Positions 1-6,062 of a stretch of 6,062 nucleotides of DNA are shown here, piece by piece. The stretch comes from UBA3537 sp965657165 (GTDB lineage Bacteria; Bacteroidota; Bacteroidia; Flavobacteriales; Flavobacteriaceae): positions 1 through 6,062 of the forward strand of contig CBFHNG010000067.1 in the NCBI GenBank assembly GCA_965657165.1, read 5' to 3'. The notes under the pieces were generated by a model. The model made no database searches and was not told where the DNA came from. It saw nothing but the letters and a program-made list of their open reading frames with translations. The position numbers were made by a program, and so were the translations under genes. Position 1 is the first letter of the stretch; each line of letters starts with the position of its first letter.

Positions 1-2885
1 CAAAACAATATGCCATCAATAAAATTGCAGAAACAGAAACGGATTATGATTCAAAACGTTCAATAGAACGATTGAATTATTTAGATTCACTCAAAACTCA
101 AGAAGTTTTCAACATAGGAGTAGCGGCTTACAACTACGACGAAGTCAAAGAAAAAGCGATGAATCTTGGTCTTGACCTAAAGGGTGGAATCAATGTGATA
201 CTTCAAATTTCTGTGAAAGATATTCTTGTAGGATTAGCCAACGAAAGCAAAGATCCCACCTTTAGAAAAGCACTTAGCGATGCCGAAGAACTTCAAAAAG
301 ACAGTCAAAACACCTATTTAGAAGACTTTTTTGTTGCATTTGAAACTATTGATGCAGAGGCCAAATTGGCTTCGCCAGATATTTTTGCCAACAGAACACT
401 TAGTGATGAAATTACTTTCAACATGAGTAATGATGAGGTAAAACCAATTTTATCTGCAAAAATTGATGAATCTATTATTTCTGCTTTTGAAGTTTTAAGA
501 AAACGTATTGATAAATTTGGTGTAACTCAACCTAACATTCAACGTATTGGAACTTCAGGACGAATCCTAGTAGAATTACCAGGAGCCAAAGAAGTTGAAC
601 GTGTAAAAGGGCTGCTTCAAAGTACAGCACAATTGGAGTTTTGGGATGCCTACAAAGGTGATGAATTTGGAAATTTCTTATTTCAAGCCAATGAAATATT
701 AAAAGAGGTTGTACAAACTTCAAATGAAGTGGAAACTACTTCTGATTCACAGGAAGATACAATTTCTGATATTATTGGTGATACCGATGCAGAAACTGGA
801 GAAGATGGAACTATAAATCCTTTGATTGATTTGATTCGTGTACCTGGATATTCAGGGGGTCCAGTTTTAGCTTCTTTTGAGGCTAAAGATCAGCAAAAAG
901 TTTCAGAATATTTAAATAACCCAAAGGTAAGAGCGCTACTTTCACCAGAACAACGCTATGTAAAGTTTGTTTGGGGCATTCCTCAAATACAACAAACTAA
1001 TGAAGAAGACACACAAAGTATTGAGCTTGTAGAACTTTATGCTTTGAAGGGCAATAGGGAAAACAAACCACAACTGAGTGGTGCGGTAATTACTGATGCA
1101 CGTCAATCTTATCAACAAAATGGAAATCCAAGTGTTTCTATGCAAATGAACCTAAAAGGTGCAAAAATTTGGGAGCAAATGACAGGTAATGCTTTTAATA
1201 CAGGCGGACAAATAGCTATTGTATTGGACGATATTGTGTATTCTGCACCTGGTGTAACATCAGGGCCTATTGCAGGAGGAAATTCAGAAATTTCTGGATC
1301 TTTCACACTCAATGAAGCTGTAGATTTAGCAAACGTCTTGCGTGCCGGTAAATTACCAGCCTCTGCAGATATTGTTCAAGCAGAAGAAGTAGGGCCATCT
1401 CTTGGACAAGAAGCCATTGATAGTGGAATGAAATCTTTCCTAATTGCATTGGCATTTGTATTACTATGGATGATTTTTTACTACGGAAAAGCAGGAATAT
1501 ATTCTAATGTGGCTTTGTTGCTTAATATCCTTTTAATTTTTGGAATTTTATCTGGTTTAGGAGCAGTTTTGACACTTCCTGGTATTGCTGGTATTGTTCT
1601 TACTATAGGTATTGCAGTTGATGCCAACGTACTGATTTATGAGCGTATTCGAGAAGAATTATATAAAGGAAAAGGTCAAAAAGAATCTGTACAAGACGGT
1701 TTTTCAAATGCATTGTCATCAATCCTAGATGCAAATATTACGACTGGACTTACCGCCTTGATTTTATATACTTTTGGAACAGGTCCAATTAAAGGATTTG
1801 CAACAACTTTATTAATTGGTATTTTAACGTCATTATTTACCGCCATTTTTATTTCCAGATTATTGATTGATTGGCATTTGAACCGAGGAGGAAAACTAGA
1901 TTTTTCTACTGGAATGACAAAAGGGTTGTTTCGTTCCATCAACATAGAATTTCTTAAGAAACGTAAAATTGCTTACATCATTTCAGGAACTATTATCATT
2001 GCTGGATTGGCCTCACTTTTTACAACTGGACTCGATCAAGGAATTGATTTTGTTGGTGGACGAACCTACACCGTTCGTTTTGCCCAAGATATGAATACTG
2101 AAGAAGTCAAGTCAGCAGTAAATGATGTATTTAACAGTGCTGAAGTCAAAACGATTGGTAGTGCTAATCAATTGAAAATTTCCACAAAATATAAAGTCAA
2201 TGAAAATTCTGCAGAAGTTGATGCTGAGGTACAAGAAAAACTATACGGTGCATTGGTGCCATTCTTGCCAGACGGTACAACATACAAACAGTTCATTGAT
2301 GCAGAAAATAATGTTGGAAAAATGTATTCTGGAAAAGTAAGCCCAACTATTGCTGATGACATCAAGCGTTCATCTGTTTGGGCTATTTTAGGATCACTTA
2401 TTGTCGTTTTCCTGTATATCTTATTGCGATTCAAAAAATGGCAATTTTCACTGGGTGCAGTAGCAGCTGTATTCCATGATGTATTGATTGTATTGGGAAT
2501 TTTTTCTATTGCCTGGAAGTTTTTACCATTCAGTATGGAGATCGATCAAGCATTTATTGCAGCCATCCTTACGGTAATTGGATACTCCTTGAACGATACT
2601 GTGGTAGTTTTCGATAGAATTCGAGAATATATTAATGAGCATTCGAGTTGGGATTTTGGAAAAATTGTAAATAGCGCCTTAAACAGTACTTTGAGTAGAA
2701 CCTTGAACACCTCATTGACAACTTTAGTTGTGCTTTTGGCCATGTTCGTTTTTGGTGCAGATTCATTACGCGGATTATTGTTTGCATTAATTGTAGGTGT
2801 TCTTGTTGGAACATATTCTTCGGTATTTATTGCAACTCCAATTATGCACGATACACTTAAGCGTTTAGATAAAAAATCTAAATAA
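1..2885 (+). CDS. secDF: SecD-SecF fusion, Sec translocon accessory subunit (5' partial)
   Basis: SecDF sits in the inner membrane and uses the proton motive force to help complete SecYEG export. The frame is open from the left edge (first full codon at 3), so the N-terminal membrane helix and true start are outside; the TTG at 72 is internal. Numbering from position 3, 960 residues are visible. The SecD NLGLDLKGG motif is at 54-62, followed by the periplasmic P1 region. Five SecD membrane segments lie at about 478-620, with AVDANVLIYERI holding Asp540. The SecF half starts near 650, with a helix at 655-675, DFVGGR at 682-687, a periplasmic domain, and five more helices from about 790 to 945. 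SLNDTVVVFDRI holds Asp865, and Arg899 follows 34 residues later. These three residues match the proton-path residues D340, D637 and R671 of Thermus SecDF, with the same 34-residue spacing between the last two. Fusion of SecD and SecF is normal in Bacteroidota. An acidic stretch at 242-268 is discussed as a finding. The stop is TAA, 14 bases before a terminator. Confidence 0.97.
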   Translation, partial: KQYAINKIAETETDYDSKRSIERLNYLDSLKTQEVFNIGVAAYNYDEVKEKAMNLGLDLKGGINVILQISVKDILVGLANESKDPTFRKALSDAEELQKDSQNTYLEDFFVAFETIDAEAKLASPDIFANRTLSDEITFNMSNDEVKPILSAKIDESIISAFEVLRKRIDKFGVTQPNIQRIGTSGRILVELPGAKEVERVKGLLQSTAQLEFWDAYKGDEFGNFLFQANEILKEVVQTSNEVETTSDSQEDTISDIIGDTDAETGEDGTINPLIDLIRVPGYSGGPVLASFEAKDQQKVSEYLNNPKVRALLSPEQRYVKFVWGIPQIQQTNEEDTQSIELVELYALKGNRENKPQLSGAVITDARQSYQQNGNPSVSMQMNLKGAKIWEQMTGNAFNTGGQIAIVLDDIVYSAPGVTSGPIAGGNSEISGSFTLNEAVDLANVLRAGKLPASADIVQAEEVGPSLGQEAIDSGMKSFLIALAFVLLWMIFYYGKAGIYSNVALLLNILLIFGILSGLGAVLTLPGIAGIVLTIGIAVDANVLIYERIREELYKGKGQKESVQDGFSNALSSILDANITTGLTALILYTFGTGPIKGFATTLLIGILTSLFTAIFISRLLIDWHLNRGGKLDFSTGMTKGLFRSINIEFLKKRKIAYIISGTIIIAGLASLFTTGLDQGIDFVGGRTYTVRFAQDMNTEEVKSAVNDVFNSAEVKTIGSANQLKISTKYKVNENSAEVDAEVQEKLYGALVPFLPDGTTYKQFIDAENNVGKMYSGKVSPTIADDIKRSSVWAILGSLIVVFLYILLRFKKWQFSLGAVAAVFHDVLIVLGIFSIAWKFLPFSMEIDQAFIAAILTVIGYSLNDTVVVFDRIREYINEHSSWDFGKIVNSALNSTLSRTLNTSLTTLVVLLAMFVFGADSLRGLLFALIVGVLVGTYSSVFIATPIMHDTLKRLDKKSK

Positions 2886-2899
2886 AGATTTTACAAATC

Positions 2900-2932
2900 A
2901 AAAAAAAGCCACTCGATAGAGTGGCTTTTTTT
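2900..2932. terminator. Symmetric, probably bidirectional, intrinsic terminator between secDF and lgt
   Basis: A perfect 7-bp stem, GCCACTC (2908-2914) and GAGTGGC (2919-2925), closes a GATA loop. It is flanked by eight A on the left and seven T on the right. Read on the plus strand it is a hairpin plus U-tract 14 bases after the secDF stop. Read on the minus strand the A-run becomes a U-tract, 18 bases after the lgt stop. It can therefore end both convergent transcripts. Its function is inferred from structure only. Confidence 0.9.
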
Positions 2933-2950
2933 GTTAAAACATATTATTAA

Positions 2951-3784
2951 TTATGAAGCTTTAGTTTTATAAAAAAACATAAAATAAAGCCCTATAAGTA
3001 TAAAAGGAATACTAAGAACCTGTCCTGTGTTCAATCCTAAAATCCAATCTTCTCGGCCATCAACTTGTGCAATTTTAAATTGTTCAACAAAAACTCTAAC
3101 CGCCATAAGCAAGAGTAAAAACAATCCAAAAAGAAACCCTTCTTGTTGTCTTTTGTTGGTCTTCCAATACAAAAGAAATAAAATTAAAAACACAAAAATA
3201 TATCCAAAAGCTTCGTACAATTGGCCAGGGTGACGAGGGATGGAGTCCATATCTTTAAAAATGATAGCCCATGGTAAATCCTCACTTGCTGGTTTTCCAA
3301 TCATTTCAGAATTAAAAAAATTACCAATTCTAATAAATATTGCACCCAGTGCACAAGGAATCACAACACGGTCCAAAATCCACAAAACAGACTTTTTAAG
3401 TATTTTCTTATTGTAGATATACATGGAAATAATCATCCCAATGGCCGCTCCATGACTAGCCAAACCTCTAAAGCCCGTAAATTCAAAACCTCCACTAAAT
3501 TTGAAGGGTAAAAACACACTAAAAAAATCCTCTCGGAATAATTCTGATTGATAAAAAATAACATGACCCAATCTTGCCCCAATCATAATTCCCAAAACAG
3601 AATACATAAACAAACTATCCATTTTGCTTTCTGATTCTCCCTCATTTTTGTAGATTTTTTTCATGATTTGAAGTCCAAAAATGAAAGCAATCATCCACAT
3701 TAAACTATAGTAATGAATTTTGAAATCCCCAAATAGTCTAATTCCGTCCGATGCAGGTTCCCATACAATTTGTAAAAAATTCAT
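2951..3784 (-). CDS. lgt: Prolipoprotein diacylglyceryl transferase
   Basis: Lgt is an inner-membrane enzyme that transfers diacylglycerol from phosphatidylglycerol to the lipobox cysteine of exported prolipoproteins, the first step of lipoprotein maturation. The 277-residue protein is near the usual family length. About seven hydrophobic segments are visible, near 23-41, 57-78, 108-124, 134-150, 192-206, 216-233 and 254-272. The family signature is clear: Tyr26 in HYYSLMW, His111 in LASHGAAIG, then IRIGNFFNSEMIG with Arg152, Asn155, Glu160 and Gly163. HPGQLYE is at 185-191, and Arg230 and Glu234 lie in VRVFVEQF. By motif alignment these match E. coli Y26, H103, R143, N146, E151, G154, R239 and E243, so the enzyme should be active. 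The ATG start (3784-3782) gives the short N-terminus (MNFLQIVWEP) expected before the first helix. There is no Shine-Dalgarno; the leader is A-rich. It lies 68 bases after yidD on the same strand and converges with secDF. Confidence 0.97.
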   Translation of the reverse strand: MNFLQIVWEPASDGIRLFGDFKIHYYSLMWMIAFIFGLQIMKKIYKNEGESESKMDSLFMYSVLGIMIGARLGHVIFYQSELFREDFFSVFLPFKFSGGFEFTGFRGLASHGAAIGMIISMYIYNKKILKKSVLWILDRVVIPCALGAIFIRIGNFFNSEMIGKPASEDLPWAIIFKDMDSIPRHPGQLYEAFGYIFVFLILFLLYWKTNKRQQEGFLFGLFLLLLMAVRVFVEQFKIAQVDGREDWILGLNTGQVLSIPFILIGLYFMFFYKTKAS

Positions 3785-3806
3785 AATGTTGTTTTGTTTT
3801 TGGTTG

Positions 3807-3836
3807 TAAATATAAAGAAATGAAAGAGATTGGAAA
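3807..3836 (-). promoter_or_regulatory. Possible weak Bacteroidota-type promoter before lgt
   Basis: The 68-base yidD-lgt gap is the only one in the minus-strand run long enough for a promoter. On the minus strand, TATATTTA (3814-3807) resembles the Bacteroidota -7 box TAnnTTTG except for its last base. TTTC (3836-3833), 18 bases upstream, is a poor match to the -33 TTTG element. In such AT-rich DNA this could be chance, and read-through from yidD is equally likely. Confidence 0.2.
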
Positions 3837-3852
3837 GGGTGTCTGACTTTTA

Positions 3853-4083
3853 CTAATTATTATTTTTTGGAACTGGATCATGTCCCGATCCTCCCCATGG
3901 GTGACATCTAAAAATTCGTTTTATCCCCAAAAAAACGCCTTTCAAAAAATGATGCTCTTGCAATGCCTCTACACAATATTGAGAGCATGTTGGTTGAAAT
4001 CTACAACGTGATGGGAGTAGTGGAGAAATCCATTTTTGATATCCCTTAATTAATGTAATTAATAAATTTTTCAATAAAGTCAT
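3853..4083 (-). CDS. yidD: Membrane protein insertion efficiency factor YidD
   Basis: YidD is a small membrane-associated protein thought to assist YidC-dependent insertion of inner-membrane proteins. The 76 residues fit the usual family length of roughly 70-85. Nearly the whole protein is signature: an amphipathic N-terminal helix (about 1-19, LLKNLLITLIKGYQKW), then SPLLPSRCRFQPTCSQY (20-36), a central helix, and RCHPWGGSGHDPVP (59-72). Four cysteines are present (27, 33, 37, 60), in the usual family pattern for Cys27, Cys33 and Cys60. The ATG start lies four bases after the cysS stop, so translation is probably coupled to cysS, and no Shine-Dalgarno is seen. In many bacteria yidD lies in the rpmH-rnpA-yidD-yidC cluster; here it sits beside cysS and lgt and faces secDF, still among membrane-biogenesis genes. 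The Asn-rich tail (KNNN) is unremarkable. Confidence 0.96.
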   Translation of the reverse strand: MTLLKNLLITLIKGYQKWISPLLPSRCRFQPTCSQYCVEALQEHHFLKGVFLGIKRIFRCHPWGGSGHDPVPKNNN

Positions 4084-4087
4084 AAAC

Positions 4088-5569
4088 TTATTCTACAGAA
4101 AAAGTTGTTCCATCTTTACCGTCTTTTAATTGAATTCCGATTTCGGCCAATTGATCCCTTATTTGATCTGAAAGTGCAAAGTTTTTTTGTAATCGAGCTT
4201 CATTTCTCATCGAAATTAGAAGTTGAACAATGTCTGCAAGTTTATCACTAGATGATTCTGTTGAAGTTTTTTGAAGTCCCAAGATATCAAAAACAAAAGC
4301 ATCTAGTGTTTTTGTAAGTAATTTTAGACTCTCTGCATCAATAGTATTTGTTCCATCTTTTATTTGATTGATATATTTAACAGCACTAAAAATTTCAGCA
4401 ATTAAAATCGGCGTATTAAAATCGTCATTCATAGCATTGTAACAGTTTTGTTTCCAAGCTGAAACATCAAAATCTGTCGAAACTTTTGATGCGGATAATG
4501 ATGAAAGTGTGTCAAGAGCATCCATTAATTTTTGAAATCCTTTTTCTGAGGCCAAAAGTGCATCGTTACTGAAATCTAATACACTTCTGTAGTGGGCTTG
4601 CATCATAAAAAACCGAACAACAGATGGTGAGAATCCTTTGGAAAGTTTGTCAGTATCACCACTAAGAATCTCTGCAGGTAAAATATTATTTCCTGTAGAT
4701 TTTGCCATTTTTTGACCGTTTAGTGTTAGCATATTGGCATGCATCCAATAGTTAACCGGGTTGTGATTGTGCCATGCTTTTGCTTGTGCGATTTCACATT
4801 CGTGGTGAGGAAATTTTAAATCTAAACCACCTCCATGAATATCAAATTGTTCGCCTAAATATTTGGTACTCATAGCAGTACACTCTAAATGCCAACCTGG
4901 AAAACCAATACCCCATGGCGATGGCCATCGCATAATATGTTGTGGCTCAGCTTTTTTCCAAAGGGCAAAATCTTGAGGGTTTTTTTTGTCAGACTGACCA
5001 TCAAGCGCTCGTGTGTTGTGTATGAGATCTTCTATTTTTCGACCACTCAAAACACCATAATTATTGGATTCATTGTATTTGAGAACATCAAAATAGATTG
5101 AGTCATTGGCTTCATAAGCAAAACCGTTATCAATAATTTCTTTTATAATTTCAATTTGTTCTACAATATGTCCAGTAGCTGTAGGTTCTATACTAGGAGG
5201 AAGAAAATTGAAAGTATTTAAGATATTATGAAAGTCAACAGTGTATATTTGAACTACCTCCATAGGTTCTAGTTGTTCTAATCTAGCCTTTTTTGCAATG
5301 CGATCTTCACCTTGGTCCTCATCATTTTCTAAGTGCCCTGCATCGGTAATGTTTCGAACATAGCGCACTTTATAGCCTAAATGTTTGAAATATCGAAAAA
5401 TCATATCAAAAGACATGAAGGTTCTTACATTTCCTAAATGAACATTACTGTATACTGTTGGGCCGCAGACATAGAGTCCAATGTGACCTTCGTTTATAGG
5501 TTTAAACGCTTCTTTTTTTCCAGTAATGGAATTGTAAATTTCGATTTTATGTTCCTCAAATAATTTCAT
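4088..5569 (-). CDS. cysS: Cysteine--tRNA ligase
   Basis: Cytoplasmic class I aminoacyl-tRNA synthetase that activates cysteine with ATP and charges tRNA-Cys. At 493 residues it is slightly longer than E. coli CysRS (461). The Rossmann fold opens with YVCGPTVYSNVHLGNVRTF, where HLGN (44-47) is the HIGH-type ATP motif. KMAKS (287-291) is the second signature loop, with Ala for the usual Ser. The zinc site that selects the cysteine thiol is complete: Cys35, Cys230 (WHLECTAMS), His255 and Glu259 (FPHHECEIAQ), matching E. coli C28, C209, H234 and E238. Cys258 stands where E. coli has Asn and is probably lineage-typical, not a ligand. The C-terminal part (about 325-493) is the helical DALR-type and tRNA-binding region. 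The ATG (5569-5567) lies 16 bases after the folE stop, with no Shine-Dalgarno, which suggests co-transcription with folE. yidD follows after four bases. Confidence 0.98.
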   Translation of the reverse strand: MKLFEEHKIEIYNSITGKKEAFKPINEGHIGLYVCGPTVYSNVHLGNVRTFMSFDMIFRYFKHLGYKVRYVRNITDAGHLENDEDQGEDRIAKKARLEQLEPMEVVQIYTVDFHNILNTFNFLPPSIEPTATGHIVEQIEIIKEIIDNGFAYEANDSIYFDVLKYNESNNYGVLSGRKIEDLIHNTRALDGQSDKKNPQDFALWKKAEPQHIMRWPSPWGIGFPGWHLECTAMSTKYLGEQFDIHGGGLDLKFPHHECEIAQAKAWHNHNPVNYWMHANMLTLNGQKMAKSTGNNILPAEILSGDTDKLSKGFSPSVVRFFMMQAHYRSVLDFSNDALLASEKGFQKLMDALDTLSSLSASKVSTDFDVSAWKQNCYNAMNDDFNTPILIAEIFSAVKYINQIKDGTNTIDAESLKLLTKTLDAFVFDILGLQKTSTESSSDKLADIVQLLISMRNEARLQKNFALSDQIRDQLAEIGIQLKDGKDGTTFSVE

Positions 5570-5585
5570 TTGATGGCTAATGTTT

Positions 5586-6062
5586 CTAGAATTTTGTGCT
5601 CAATTGAATGTAATCCAAAAACTCTCTTTTAGTTTCTTTGTTTTTGAATTTTCCACCAAACTCACTTGTTACTGTACTGCTCTCTATGTCTTTTATTCCT
5701 CTAGAATTGACGCAAAGGTGTTTGGCGTCAATAACACATGCAACGTCTGGAGTATTTAAAACATTTTGAAGTTCTTTTACAATTTGAATTGTAAGACGTT
5801 CTTGAACTTGTGGTCTTTTTGCATAATAATCTACAATTCTATTCATTTTGGATAATCCAACGACAGTTCCGTTTGAAATGTAAGCCACATGCGCTCTTCC
5901 AACAATAGGGAGTAAATGATGCTCGCAAGTTGAATAAACTGTGATGTTTTTTTCGACAAGCATCTCGCCATAATTGTATTTATTTTGAAATGTAGAAGCT
6001 TTTGGTTTTTTTTCTGGGTCTAGTCCACCAAAAATTTCATTAACAAACATTTTTGCAACTCT
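5586..6062 (-). CDS. folE: GTP cyclohydrolase I (5' partial)
   Basis: FolE converts GTP to 7,8-dihydroneopterin triphosphate, the first step of tetrahydrofolate/pterin synthesis, as a cytoplasmic homodecamer. The frame stays open to the right edge: the codons before the internal ATG at 6050 read Arg-Val-Ala-Lys, the family's conserved RVAKM segment. The true start is thus beyond the window, and about 60 N-terminal residues are missing compared with E. coli FolE (222). Numbering from position 6062, 158 residues are visible. The zinc site is present: Cys46 and His49 in STCEHHLLP, and Cys117 in KHLCVNSRGIKD. GLSKMNRIV (69-77), RPQVQERLT (83-91) and the SSTVTSEFGGKF block (128-139) are also diagnostic. 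With all these residues present it is the zinc-dependent FolE (type IA), not FolE2. The TAG stop is 16 bases before cysS, suggesting a shared transcript. Confidence 0.97.
   Translation of the reverse strand, partial: RVAKMFVNEIFGGLDPEKKPKASTFQNKYNYGEMLVEKNITVYSTCEHHLLPIVGRAHVAYISNGTVVGLSKMNRIVDYYAKRPQVQERLTIQIVKELQNVLNTPDVACVIDAKHLCVNSRGIKDIESSTVTSEFGGKFKNKETKREFLDYIQLSTKF

Noticed and set aside
1900..2030. Possible secD/secF boundary as a frameshift or assembly fusion.
   Set aside because: The frame is continuous with a normal linker between the last SecD helix and the first SecF helix; fused SecDF is standard in Bacteroidota.
1112..2743. Several open frames of 65-89 codons on the minus strand within secDF.
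   Set aside because: They lie wholly opposite a conserved, intact secDF frame, resemble no family I recognise, and have compositions typical of antisense shadows.
2886..2950. Looked for a small RNA or tRNA in the secDF-lgt gap and elsewhere between genes.
   Set aside because: The gap holds only the terminator and AT-rich spacer; the other gaps are 4, 16 and 68 bases, with no cloverleaf or riboswitch-like structure seen.
3027..3233. A 68-codon plus-strand frame opposite lgt, and a 70-codon one opposite cysS (4889-5101).
   Set aside because: Both are antisense to strongly conserved coding sequence and show no recognisable domain or start context.
4046..4062. Short AT-only inverted repeat, TTAATTA-ATG-TAATTAA, inside the start of yidD.
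   Set aside because: It encodes Leu/Ile/Lys/Thr residues of the YidD amphipathic helix, has no G or C in the stem, and is expected by chance in AT-rich DNA.
4717..4731. KMAKS in CysRS instead of KMSKS, considered as a possible defect.
   Set aside because: The Ser-to-Ala change is a common variant of this loop, the lysines are kept, and the HLGN motif and all zinc ligands are intact.

Overview
The window is about 6 kb of AT-rich, densely packed chromosomal housekeeping DNA. It points to a member of the Bacteroidota, most likely the class Flavobacteriia. The reasons are a fused SecD-SecF protein, a CysRS with HLGN and KMAKS signatures, the lack of Shine-Dalgarno sequences before the starts that can be read, and the overall protein character. 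The genus cannot be fixed from the sequence alone.

Layout: the plus strand carries one gene, secDF (1-2885), whose 5' end lies outside the window. It ends at a strong symmetric hairpin (2900-2932). Beyond the hairpin, everything is on the minus strand, in transcriptional order folE (5' end cut by the right edge, 6062-5586), cysS (5569-4088), yidD (4083-3853) and lgt (3784-2951). The gaps are 16, 4 and 68 bases, so folE-cysS-yidD is probably one transcription unit. lgt either belongs to it or has its own weak promoter in the 68-base gap. The lgt and secDF transcripts converge on the same hairpin, which can work as a terminator in both directions.

Function: three of the five genes serve envelope protein biogenesis. 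SecDF uses the proton gradient to help Sec export. YidD assists membrane protein insertion with YidC. Lgt attaches diacylglycerol to exported prolipoproteins, the first step of lipoprotein maturation. CysRS charges tRNA-Cys, and cysteine is the residue Lgt modifies, although that link may be coincidental. FolE is GTP cyclohydrolase I, the entry step of folate/pterin synthesis.

All five reading frames are intact, with their key catalytic residues present. I see no mobile element, CRISPR array, RNA gene, attachment site or defence-like cassette, and no intergenic stretch over 300 bases. I found no evidence of an undescribed system; the findings are modest.
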